DNA of 64,000 bases from Ruegeria sp. TM1040 (GTDB lineage Bacteria; Pseudomonadota; Alphaproteobacteria; Rhodobacterales; Rhodobacteraceae), in contig NC_008044.1 of NCBI RefSeq assembly GCF_000014065.1, forward strand, positions 2,007,501 to 2,071,500, given 5' to 3'. The notes beneath the pieces are model-generated. The model worked only from the letters and a program-made list of their open reading frames with translations. It was not told where the DNA came from and searched no databases. Shown in pieces: positions 44,347-52,573 of the stretch; the stretch's first letter is position 1; every line of letters starts with the position of its first letter. Both the position numbers and the translations under genes were made by a program.

Positions 44347-45042
44347 TGATGCGCGACCAACCCGCACTGACGGTGATGAGCTCCGGCCCCGCACCACAGT
44401 CGCGCAGGCCGGAGGTGATGAAATCCTGCCCGATCTTGTGATTGGTCAACCCCGTGGCAGAGGCGACCTCCACCAGATTGTGGCCCTCATAGCGCCAGAT
44501 CCGCAAGGTCTTGGCCAGATGTGGGCGGTCGATATAGGCAATCTCGATGTGCCCGTCCCCATCCAGATCCGCCGCCCCGATCGGGGCCAGCCAGCGATTG
44601 CGCTGGCCAATATGAGGGGTGGCGGCGCGCTTATTGCCCTCGGCATCGTAGACTGCCAATTGCGCACCCCGACTCATATCTGTCTCGATGACGACAACTT
44701 CGGGCAGACCATCTCCGGTGACATCCCAGAGGCGCGGCTCCAGATCCTCAAAGACATGGGTCAGCGGCAGCTTGATCTCCAGCGTCTGAGTGGCGGTGCT
44801 GCCGGTCTCGACGCGGCGGATCAGCAGGCTGCCGTATTCCACGTCATCGCCAAGAACAGCATGCCCATAGCGGGTGGTCGGCTCGGAAAACTCGGCGCCC
44901 AGAACGCGCCAGTGTTCACGCGCGGCGCCGGGTGCCGCCTGCGCCAGCACCGCCAGCGACACAGACAGAATCTGCGCCGCGCGGCGTAGAATCGGGGGCA
45001 ACACGCGCGCCCGAAGCCGCCGCGCTTTGCCCCCAGATCCCA

Positions 45043-45043
<1 letters not shown>
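44246..45043 (-). CDS. Secreted FG-GAP/VCBS-like repeat protein
   Basis: This 265-aa exported protein has a basic N-terminus and a signal-like hydrophobic stretch (AQILSVSLAVLAQAAPGAA). At least two beta-propeller-type repeats follow with calcium-binding-like DxDGDG motifs (WDVTGDGLPEVVVIET, ADLDGDGHIEIAYIDR). Its start overlaps the ferredoxin stop (TGATG), so the two are translationally coupled, although their functions have no obvious link. I do not know its role. Confidence 0.78.
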
Positions 45044-45483
<440 letters not shown>

Positions 45484-45625
45484 TCAGCTTCGAGCCAGAG
45501 CTATGGTCAAAGCCGCGTTGACACGCTTTGCCTGCGCTGCGAATTGGTCTAGCGTGGGCGCAAACCGGGACAAGGCCTGCGCTGCGCCAAATCTCGCCCC
45601 CAAGACCAAGGACTCGCCAGAGCAC

Positions 45626-46219
45626 ATGCCTGCATCGCCGTCTCAGCACCCTGCTGCCTCCGGGCTGCGGTCTGCGTCCCGCTCGGCCTTCTCCCCCATC
45701 GGCTCGCCGCTGCCTTCTGCGCTTCGACGACACGCATTGCTGTGGGTTGCTGCGGCACTGCTTGCGGGTTGCATGACCCCAGCCCCGTTTGAACGGGTGG
45801 GCCGACCCGCGCCCCCCGGCGCGCCGCCCGGCACCTGCTGGGAGCCGGTGATCATTCCCGCCCGCATCGAGACGATCACCGAACAGGTGATGGTTTCCCC
45901 GGCAGAAGCGGGCACCGATGGCAATGCCGGCAAACCGGCGGTTTTTGCCACCGAAACCCGCCAGGTCATCACCCGCCCGCGCGAAGAAACCTATTTTCAA
46001 ACCCCCTGCCCCGAGGAATTGACGCCGGAATATATCTCCTCGCTGCAGCGGGCGCTGGCGGCGCGCGGGCTCTATGTGGGAGACATCACCGGCAGGCTCG
46101 ACGTCGATACCCGCGCGGCCGTGCGCGCGTATCAGCAGTCACTGGACATCCAGAGCGACACGCTTTCGCTGCAGGCCGCGCGCAGCCTGGGGCTGAGCGC
46201 CGTCGCATTGGATGATTAA
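45626..46219 (+). CDS. Lipoprotein with peptidoglycan-binding domain
   Basis: This 197-aa protein has a late hydrophobic signal with lipobox LLAGC (ALLWVAAALLAGCMTPAPFE), a Pro-rich middle, and a C-terminal PG_binding_1 domain (about residues 140-190: ISSLQRALAARGLYVGDITG, VDTRAAVRAYQQS). It probably tethers the outer membrane to the cell wall or modulates peptidoglycan. The frame is open to 45503; 45626 (MPASPSQH) is my choice, and a start closer to the lipobox is possible. Confidence 0.72.
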   Translation: MPASPSQHPAASGLRSASRSAFSPIGSPLPSALRRHALLWVAAALLAGCMTPAPFERVGRPAPPGAPPGTCWEPVIIPARIETITEQVMVSPAEAGTDGNAGKPAVFATETRQVITRPREETYFQTPCPEELTPEYISSLQRALAARGLYVGDITGRLDVDTRAAVRAYQQSLDIQSDTLSLQAARSLGLSAVALDD

Positions 46220-46347
46220 AACGCACGCAGGCCCACCGCCACCGTCAGCGCAAACATTCAAGATCCCACCTGCCAGCTTGCGCGGGCGCGATTAGCCGCT
46301 TACAACCCCGGGGCCAGTATCACTCATCTGCCCCTCGGAGATTTCTC

Positions 46348-47016
46348 ATGGCTGCCGCTCCTCTCCCTGCCTCCAGCTTTCTGTCCGGGGCCTCGGAGCG
46401 CCTGCGGGCCATGCTCGACAGCCAAGCCACAGATGTTCATCTCGAAACGGGCGATGTGCTCTTTGAGCGCGGCGACGAGGGCGACGCGCTTTATGCGATC
46501 ATCTCTGGCGCTCTTGAGATCTCCACCCTTTCCGCAGCGGGGCGCAAGCTCTCGCTTGATATGATGCGCCCGGGGGCGATCTTTGGTGAGATCGCAATGT
46601 TCGATCCCGGCGAGCGCACCGCCACCGCCACCGCCGCTGAACCAAGCCACCTGCGCCGCCTGCGTCACAGGGACGTGCTGGCGCAGTTGACCAAGCATCC
46701 CGAACTTGCGGGTGATATGCTGAAGCTCGCGGGGCAGCGCATGCGCTGGATGAATACACAACTCAATGAGCAAGTGTTCCTCCCCATGCCGGTGCGTCTG
46801 GCGCGCAAGCTCCTCTATCTCACGCCCGCGGATGGCAACGGCCAGCTGAGCCTCTCGCAATCGGAACTGGCCGAATTCGTCGGCGCCACCCGCGAAGCGG
46901 TCTCAAAGACCCTGTCGAACTGGCGCAAGGCGGGCCTCATCGAGATCAGCCGCGGAGGACTGCACCTCAAAGATCGCGGCGGGCTGGCGGTTCTGGCCGA
47001 CCCCGAAGGCATCTAA
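46348..47016 (+). CDS. Crp/Fnr-family transcriptional regulator
   Basis: This 222-aa regulator has a cyclic-nucleotide-binding fold (VLFERGDEGDALYAIISGAL, LDMMRPGAIFGEIAMFD) and a C-terminal winged HTH (LSLSQSELAEFVGATREAVS, KTLSNWRKAGLIEISRGGLH). The N-terminus has no cysteine cluster, so it is not an Fe-S Fnr; the ligand is unknown. ATG 46348 follows GGAG. It stands alone upstream of a decayed locus. Confidence 0.92.
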   Translation: MAAAPLPASSFLSGASERLRAMLDSQATDVHLETGDVLFERGDEGDALYAIISGALEISTLSAAGRKLSLDMMRPGAIFGEIAMFDPGERTATATAAEPSHLRRLRHRDVLAQLTKHPELAGDMLKLAGQRMRWMNTQLNEQVFLPMPVRLARKLLYLTPADGNGQLSLSQSELAEFVGATREAVSKTLSNWRKAGLIEISRGGLHLKDRGGLAVLADPEGI

Positions 47017-47168
47017 ACACCCCAACCGCACACCCTGAGCGGCATCACGCGCCCTTTTGGGGCAGTTTTGCGGTCGGTCTTTAGAAGTCTCCAGGCGCCC
47101 AAAAGGCTCTCTTCAAGCGCGGCAAGCGCGCAGACGGCACATTGGTCTCATCAACACGGAGACCAGAC
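47017..47168. other. Region after the Crp/Fnr gene
   Basis: A nine-base inverted repeat, CCTTTTGGG (47053-47061) / CCCAAAAGG (47098-47106), is the only structure visible. It could end the Crp/Fnr transcript with a long loop or form a leader for the small broken gene that follows. A ribosome-site-like GGAG precedes the ATG at 47169. Confidence 0.4.
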
Positions 47169-47342
47169 ATGACCGACACATCCCACATCCGCTCGCGCAA
47201 AGATGGTTCCATCGACACCGCCTATTAGCGCAGCCAGGCCGCCCATGACGCCGCCCGTAACGTGACCAAAGGCTCGTGCCGTGCGGTGTCACGCCTAGCG
47301 ATCCTCGTTGCGATGCTGCCCCTTCTGGGCCGCTGGACCTGA
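47169..47342 (+). pseudogene. Small gene interrupted by an in-frame amber codon
   Basis: A GGAG-preceded ATG opens MTDTSHIRSRKDGSIDTAY and meets TAG at 47226. The same frame continues with protein-like sequence (RSQAAHDAARNVTKGSCRAV, SRLAILVAMLPLLGRW) to TGA at 47340. The two halves look like one 57-codon protein with a hydrophobic C-terminal span. The start resembles small roseobacter proteins that begin MTD-HIRS-DGSID, from memory. The mutation could be real decay or a sequence error. Confidence 0.5.
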
Positions 47343-47447
47343 CGCGCGATCCGCAAATGCCCCTTGCCGCCAGCGGCGCGGCGGCGAAACACACAAGACA
47401 AACGAAACACATCTTTGAAACGCGAGGTCTTCTGCCACACTGGAGGA

Positions 47448-47508
47448 ATGAGGATTGCGTTCGAGGACTATGAAATCGACACTGCGCGCTTTGAAGCCGG
47501 AGTGCTGA
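47448..47508 (+). pseudogene. Leftover N-terminus of a winged-helix regulator
   Basis: After GGAGGA, ATG 47448 opens MRIAFEDYEIDTARFEAG, which reads like the first strand of an OmpR/CadC-type winged helix (F-DYELDT-RFEL). At about 47500 this stops making sense. The linker of the downstream TolB/TPR protein (AETDASDAQPQNPPTPTPER) is found in another frame from 47504. About 90 codons of DNA-binding domain appear to be deleted. Confidence 0.5.
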
Positions 47509-47578
47509 AACCGACGCCTCCGATGCACAGCCCCAAAACCCGCCGACGCCCACGCCCGAACGCGCCTTCACGCAGCCG

Positions 47579-48718
47579 GTGGTTGCGGTTTTGCCCTTTC
47601 GCGTCCTTCACTTTGCCGAGCCCGAAGAGACGGTCTTTGCCGAGGGCATCTCGGAGGACATCACAACCGAGCTATCGCGGTTTCATGCCATTCGGATCAC
47701 ATCCCGGATGTCGTCCTTTCAGTTTAATGCCTCAGAGCGACCAGCTCAGGAGATCGCAACAACGCTCGGGGCGGACTTCATTCTGTCAGGAACGGTGCGC
47801 CGCGCATTGAACCGTATCCGAGTCGTGGTCGAACTCTATGAGACGCTGGAAGATCGGCAAATCTGGTCCGAGCGCTTCGACCGTGCCGACGCCGACATAT
47901 TCGCGGTCCTCGACGAGATTTCCGGCCTTGTCGCTGCCTGCATGACAGGCGAGGTTCAACTGGCCGAGACCCGGCGGACAAAGGCCAAAGCCGGCCAAGA
48001 CCTAACCGCCTATGAGGCGCTTCTTGTCGGGCAGGACCTGCACAAAAGCGGTGATATCAGCCCACGCGTGGCCACACGTGCGGTCGCAGCCTTTTCAGAG
48101 GCGATCGACGCGGCGCCCGACTTTGCACGCGCCTACGCCTGGCGGGCCTGTTCCTTCTCACGCACGTGGGATTTCCCGGTGCGGCAAGATCAGTTCGATC
48201 AGGTTTCACAGGATGTCTTCAAGGCGCTGGAGTTCGACCCGGCAGAGGCGGAGGCTCATCGTATCGCAGGCGCCGTCTGTCGTGCGCTGCATGAGTTTGA
48301 CCGCGCGACTTTGCATATCGAAAAGGCGCTCGAGCTTAATGCGAGTGATGCCCATATCGCCGCGAAATCGGCCGAGCATTTTGCGTTTATCGGACAGCCC
48401 CAGCGCGCGCATGACCTCATCAACAAGGCGATGGCGCTCAACCCGATGTTCTCGGGCTGGTACTGGGAAATTATTGCCCTCGCCGACTATGTGGCGAGCC
48501 AATATGAGGAGGCGCTTGCCGCAATCACGCGCGCTGCGAGCCCGACATTCGCCGGGTTTGCCTATCAGGTAGGCTCCCTCTTGGCGTTGGGCCGTACCGA
48601 GGAGGCCAAAGAAGCGGTTGCGCTTTTGAAAGCGCAATATCCAGACGTGACGCTTGCCGTTTATCAGCGCGACGGGCGCCGCTTTGCCTTTGCAGACGGC
48701 CAACCACAAAAGGTTTGA
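47579..48718 (+). CDS. TolB-like/TPR protein lacking its winged-helix domain
   Basis: The 379-aa frame begins at a GTG inside VVAVLPFRVLHFAEPEETVF, the start of the TolB-like/FlgO segment that in intact relatives follows a winged helix or a cyclase domain. GISEDITTELSRF, ADFILSGTVRRALNRIRVVV and LYETLEDRQIWSERFDR are typical. Residues 150-379 hold TPR-like repeats (AVAAFSEAIDAAPDFARAYA, HIEKALELNASDAHIAAKSA). No ribosome site precedes the GTG. Together with the remnant at 47448 it is probably a non-functional regulator. Confidence 0.6.
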   Translation: MVAVLPFRVLHFAEPEETVFAEGISEDITTELSRFHAIRITSRMSSFQFNASERPAQEIATTLGADFILSGTVRRALNRIRVVVELYETLEDRQIWSERFDRADADIFAVLDEISGLVAACMTGEVQLAETRRTKAKAGQDLTAYEALLVGQDLHKSGDISPRVATRAVAAFSEAIDAAPDFARAYAWRACSFSRTWDFPVRQDQFDQVSQDVFKALEFDPAEAEAHRIAGAVCRALHEFDRATLHIEKALELNASDAHIAAKSAEHFAFIGQPQRAHDLINKAMALNPMFSGWYWEIIALADYVASQYEEALAAITRAASPTFAGFAYQVGSLLALGRTEEAKEAVALLKAQYPDVTLAVYQRDGRRFAFADGQPQKV

Positions 48719-48962
48719 ACAGGCCCTCATGCGCTCCGGCCTGACCTGAGGCTTTTGCTCTTTGCTTGGTCTGAGCCTTCCGTGGCGCGTCCCGCTTTCA
48801 AGGCCCAACTCATGAGCCCCCAAATGGGATCACAAAAAAACACGAACTGCTCAAAAAAAATGCAATGAATGTAACCTGTTTCACAGTCCCCGCCCACGGC
48901 CTCTGACATAACGCGGACAAGGCGGTCATTCTCCTATCCATCCCAATGATCGTCCGTCCCAT

Positions 48963-48999
48963 CGAGAGCCATGTGTCCGCCCGACGCATGGCTCTTTTG
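48963..48999 (+). terminator. Plus-strand Rho-independent terminator
   Basis: AGAGCCATG (48965-48973) and CATGGCTCT (48987-48995) form a perfect nine-base stem followed by TTTTGG. It has no annotated gene directly upstream. Confidence 0.75.
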
Positions 49000-49033
49000 G
49001 TATTGCGAGCAGTCTCTTCTGTGCTGTCTTTCA

Positions 49034-49068
49034 AGAAAACGGCCGACCCCTTGGGGCCGGCCGGTCTT
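49034..49068 (-). terminator. Rho-independent terminator of degP
   Basis: On the minus strand CGGCCGGCCCC pairs with GGGGTCGGCCG (one G-U) around AA and runs into TTTTCTT, about 50 bases after the degP stop. Confidence 0.85.
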
Positions 49069-49115
49069 GTTTCTTAGATGCCCCGACTTGAGGCAAATGC
49101 CGTTGGCACGCGAGA

Positions 49116-50621
49116 TCAGTCCTCAAGATTGAGCGCGACAAAGCGCGGCTCACCAGCACGGCGCACCATCAGGAAGATCGATTTGCGGCCGCCTTCTTCG
49201 GCAGCGGCGATCTGCGCTTCGAGATCGGCAATCGAAGAGAGCTTGTTCTGGCCTGCCTCAGTGATCACGTCGCCTGCACGCAGACCTTTTTCCCACGCGC
49301 CAGAGGTCTCATCCACGGAGAGGATCACCAGACCAGTGGTGCCCGCATCGAGGTTCAGATCCTCGCGCATGTCGTCGCGCACAACGCCCACGGTCAGCCC
49401 GAGGAGCTCTTTTTCGCCTTCATCCGGAACGGCTTCAGCGCCGCCACCTTCGGTGCCGTTGCCCACCGCATCTTCGCGACGTCCCAGCGTGACGCGGATC
49501 GTCTCGGTTTTGCCATCGCGGAACACCACGACACGCACGGTCTTGCCGACTTCGGTGTCGCCCACGCGACGCACGAGATCGCGGGTGTCTTTCACCTCAA
49601 ACCCGTCAAAGCTGGTGATGACGTCGCGTGCCAGGAGACCAGCCTCTTTGGCGGGACCTTCGGGGACATCGGTGATCAGCACACCTTCGTCGCTCGCCAG
49701 CCCGATCGCTTCGGCCAGATCATCGGTGACGTCCTGAATGCGCACGCCAAGCCAACCCCGGCGGGTTTCCCCGAACTCCTTGAGCTGGCTCACCACTTTG
49801 GTCACTACATTTGACGCCATGGAGAAGCCGATCCCGATGGAGCCGCCGTTCGGCGACAGGATTGCGGTGTTCACGCCAACGACTTCGCCATCCATGTTAA
49901 AGAGTGGACCGCCCGAGTTGCCACGGTTGATGGCCGCATCGGTCTGAATGTAGTCGTCATAAGAGCCCGAAAGCGCCCGGTTGCGTGCAGATACGATCCC
50001 TGCCGAGAGCGAAAATCCCTGCCCCAGCGGGTTACCCATGGCGACAACCCAGTCGCCCACGCGCGCCTTGTCGCTGTCACCGAACTTCACAAAGCTCAGC
50101 GGCATCGGCGCGTCCACTTTCAACAGCGCAATATCGGTGTTGGGATCGGTGCCAACAACAGTGGCTGGCAGCAGGTCAGCAGGCTGGCCTTCACCGGGGA
50201 AGAACTCGATTTCGATCTCGTCAGCCCCCTCGATCACATGGTTGTTGGTGACGATGTAGCCGTCTTCCGAGATCACGAACCCCGAGCCAAGCGCCGAGGA
50301 ACGACGTGGCCGCGTGCCGCCGCCGTTGCGGTCCTGGAACTCGCGAAAGAAATCCTCAAACGGGGAGCCCTCGGGCACGATCCCCTGCGGGCCAGTGCGG
50401 CCCTCGACCACGGTCGACGTGGTGATATTGACCACCGCCGGGCTGACTTTTTCGGCCAGTGGCGCGAGGCTTTCGGGACGGGCCGCCGCCGAAAGCGACT
50501 GCATGACCAACAGCGCGGTCCCGAGGACGCTGATCCAGAACAAGCGCCAGCCGCTGTGCGCCCCCTCATGGACGCGCGCACGGCCTATTGCCTTGGATGA
50601 TGAGATTGGATGCACGGACAT
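49116..50621 (-). CDS. degP: Do-family periplasmic serine endopeptidase
   Basis: This 501-aa periplasmic protease/chaperone degrades misfolded envelope proteins. It has an N-terminal signal-anchor (LFWISVLGTALLVMQSLSAA), a trypsin-like domain with the triad His128 (VTNNHVI), Asp163 (NTDIALL) and Ser236 (GNSGGP), and two PDZ domains (RRGWLGVRIQDVTDDLAEAI; LGLTVGVVRDDM). It lies downstream of hflKC on the same strand, the common alphaproteobacterial order, but a plus-strand gene separates them. The long gap suggests its own promoter. Confidence 0.94.
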   Translation of the reverse strand: MSVHPISSSKAIGRARVHEGAHSGWRLFWISVLGTALLVMQSLSAAARPESLAPLAEKVSPAVVNITTSTVVEGRTGPQGIVPEGSPFEDFFREFQDRNGGGTRPRRSSALGSGFVISEDGYIVTNNHVIEGADEIEIEFFPGEGQPADLLPATVVGTDPNTDIALLKVDAPMPLSFVKFGDSDKARVGDWVVAMGNPLGQGFSLSAGIVSARNRALSGSYDDYIQTDAAINRGNSGGPLFNMDGEVVGVNTAILSPNGGSIGIGFSMASNVVTKVVSQLKEFGETRRGWLGVRIQDVTDDLAEAIGLASDEGVLITDVPEGPAKEAGLLARDVITSFDGFEVKDTRDLVRRVGDTEVGKTVRVVVFRDGKTETIRVTLGRREDAVGNGTEGGGAEAVPDEGEKELLGLTVGVVRDDMREDLNLDAGTTGLVILSVDETSGAWEKGLRAGDVITEAGQNKLSSIADLEAQIAAAEEGGRKSIFLMVRRAGEPRFVALNLED

Positions 50622-51057
50622 ACTCCTTGAATTGGCCTGTCAACTCTGTCTCCGCCCGCCCCATCGCGAAAGGGGAAAGGGGGCACCCATGCCTCAGGCG
50701 CGACGCCGACGCGGGCGCAACGCATTGGGGGTGCGACTAGATGCGACTAATGTAGCCTCTCTGCGCGCATCCGCAATGGGGCTCACTGTCATCTCAATTT
50801 GACGTGAAGGCCGGTGAAGGCCGCGCGACTGCGCCGATGGGGCAACAGACCGGCGCGCGCTGAAGTTGAGATGCGGTTTGCATCGGGTCGAGGTGCAGCG
50901 CGCCCATCACATCGCCCGATCAGACTGCCCGGTCACACCGCCCTCAGGCGCTCCCCGATTGAAGGGGCCGCCTCCGAGGGAGACCTGCCGCCCTCGCGCG
51001 TTGTCTCGCGACGACGTCTCGCGTAGCGTCGGCGCAGATCATTTCAAAAGGCGGACC
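50622..51057. other. Gap between degP and the YcxB-like gene
   Basis: This region must contain the degP promoter and that of the YcxB-like gene. It has an eight-base inverted repeat CATCTCAA (50790-50797) / TTGAGATG (50866-50873) spanning about 70 bases and a duplicated GGTGAAGGCC-like unit between them. A 37-codon plus-strand frame at 50689 with a GGGGG upstream is possible but unsupported. Confidence 0.4.
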
Positions 51058-51579
51058 ATGCCAAGCGTCACTCTTTCCTATAAAACCCAAGATTTCATCG
51101 AAGCGCAGAAGCTCTCCACGCGCCAGAGTTGGCGCGACAAGAAACGGTGGGCGCTTTTGGCCCTCGGGAGCGTGGCGGCGGTTGCTCTCCTGACCTTTAC
51201 AACTGAACCTCCGCAACGGGGCGAGATGCTCAAGATCGCATCTCTCCTGATGCCATCGGCGCTTATCGGCGGGCTCTGGTTGTCTCAGAGGGTATCCATT
51301 GCGCTTCACGGCAGGCGGGCGCTGACGGCGTCCCCCGCTCTGAGATCGGAATTTACCTATGAGGTTCAGCCAGAGGGCCTGATTCAACGCAGCCAACACG
51401 GCGAGGCGATCGTGAAATGGACCGAGGTTCAGGCCGTCTCTGAGGATCGCAAGAGCTGGCTGATCTACCCGGCTTTTTTGCCTGCTCAGAGCTACCTGCT
51501 GCCCAAAAGATGTCTCACAGCCGACTTCCAAGAGGCGCTCAAGGCGCAGCTTATGGCGGCGGGCGCTCCAAGAAAATAG
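51058..51579 (+). CDS. YcxB-like membrane protein
   Basis: This 173-aa protein has two adjacent hydrophobic spans (WALLALGSVAAVALLTFTTE; SLLMPSALIGGLWLSQ) and a C-terminal YcxB-type domain (FTYEVQPEGLIQRSQHGEAI, VKWTEVQAVSEDRKSWLIYP, LLPKRCLTADFQEALKAQL). The function is unknown. The start is 51058, MPSVTLSYK; the long open frame upstream is not protein-like. It faces hflC across a shared terminator and interrupts the hflKC-degP order. Confidence 0.75.
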   Translation: MPSVTLSYKTQDFIEAQKLSTRQSWRDKKRWALLALGSVAAVALLTFTTEPPQRGEMLKIASLLMPSALIGGLWLSQRVSIALHGRRALTASPALRSEFTYEVQPEGLIQRSQHGEAIVKWTEVQAVSEDRKSWLIYPAFLPAQSYLLPKRCLTADFQEALKAQLMAAGAPRK

Positions 51580-51639
51580 CGCCTTCCGTCGGCAACGGTC
51601 CTTCGTCCAAGGCCCGAACGATGTGCGCCAGAGACACAA

Positions 51640-51667
51640 AAAAGGCCGCCCAACTGGGCGGCCTTTT
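51640..51667. terminator. Bidirectional terminator between YcxB-like gene and hflC
   Basis: AAAGGCCGCCC (51641-51651) and GGGCGGCCTTT (51656-51666) form a perfect 11-base stem with loop AACT, with A and T runs on either side. Confidence 0.9.
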
Positions 51668-51688
51668 CAATGCTTTATGCCAAGCAGC

Positions 51689-52573
51689 TTATTGCTGCAC
51701 GCGGCCTGCACCATCGGAAGACTTCAGGTAGTTGAAGAACTCATTGTCCGGCGACAGCACCAGCGAGGAGTTCCCCCCCTGAAGCGCGCGCGCATAGGCG
51801 GTGAGGCTACGATAGAATTCAAAGAACTCCGGGTCCGCGCCATAGGCCTCTGCAAAGATGTTGTTGCGCTCGGCATCCGCTTCACCGCGGATAACCTCGG
51901 CTTCTCGCTCCGCCTCAGACACAAGCTCCACCTCGGTACGATCCGCCTGCGCACGTACACGCTGCGCGGCTTCTTCACCGCGGGCGATCTCGTCAGCGGC
52001 TTCGCGTTCACGCTCGGCGCGCATCCGGGCAAAGGTCGCCTCAAGGTTTGCTTGCGGCAGGTCAGTGCGTTTCAGGCGCACGTCGATGACCTCGAGCCCC
52101 AGATCCCGCGCCTGCGCAATCGCGCCATTGCGGATCCGCAGCATCAGCGCCGCACGGTCCGACGACAGAATATCGTTGGAGCTCACAGTACCCAGAACCT
52201 CGCGGGTCTGGTCGCGCATGATGTTGTCAAGACGGCTCTCGGCAGCGGCTTCGCTGCCAACGCCGACCGCTTCGCGGAAGCGACGTACATCGGTGATGCG
52301 GTAGCGTGCAAAAGCGTCCACGACAAGGCGGCGGTCATCCAGCGGCGTCACTTCGAGCGGCCCGACTTCGAGGCTGAGGATACGGTCGTCATATTTCACG
52401 ACTTCGTCCACAAACGGAAGCTTGAAGGCCAGACCGGGGTCTTCCTGCACGTTCACGACACGACCAAAGCGCAGAACCAGCGCCTTCTCACGCTCGTCCA
52501 CGATAAAGAGCGAGGACAGTGCGCCCACGACAATAGCGCCCAGAAGGACGAGAAGAATAACAGAGCGATTCAT
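51689..52573 (-). CDS. hflC: HflC, FtsH protease modulator
   Basis: This 294-aa SPFH/prohibitin-domain protein is anchored by an N-terminal span (SVILLVLLGAIVVGALSSLF) and faces the periplasm. The SPFH core runs FIVDEREKALVLRFGRVVNV to about residue 190, followed by a Glu/Arg-rich coiled coil (EREREAADEIARGEEAAQRV). Its start overlaps the hflK stop (TGATG), the usual coupling of the pair that caps FtsH. Confidence 0.95.
   Translation of the reverse strand: MNRSVILLVLLGAIVVGALSSLFIVDEREKALVLRFGRVVNVQEDPGLAFKLPFVDEVVKYDDRILSLEVGPLEVTPLDDRRLVVDAFARYRITDVRRFREAVGVGSEAAAESRLDNIMRDQTREVLGTVSSNDILSSDRAALMLRIRNGAIAQARDLGLEVIDVRLKRTDLPQANLEATFARMRAEREREAADEIARGEEAAQRVRAQADRTEVELVSEAEREAEVIRGEADAERNNIFAEAYGADPEFFEFYRSLTAYARALQGGNSSLVLSPDNEFFNYLKSSDGAGRVQQ

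Larger units (their letters stand above)
48719..49115. other. Intergenic region with two terminators and a small-RNA candidate
   Basis: An A-rich patch lies at 48832-48868. A plus-strand terminator is at 48963-48999 and the minus-strand degP terminator at 49034-49068. The plus-strand terminator is 245 bases beyond the TPR gene, so the stretch around 48905-48999 may be a separate transcript. Open frames on the minus strand here have no family character. Confidence 0.4.

Noticed and set aside
48727-49034. Two short minus-strand frames between the TPR gene and degP
   Set aside because: No ribosome sites, skewed composition, and they overlap the terminator structures.
50689-50802. 37-codon plus-strand frame beginning MPQARRRRGRN with GGGGG upstream
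   Set aside because: Arg-rich frame typical of random GC sequence; no homology signal. Kept only as a remote possibility.
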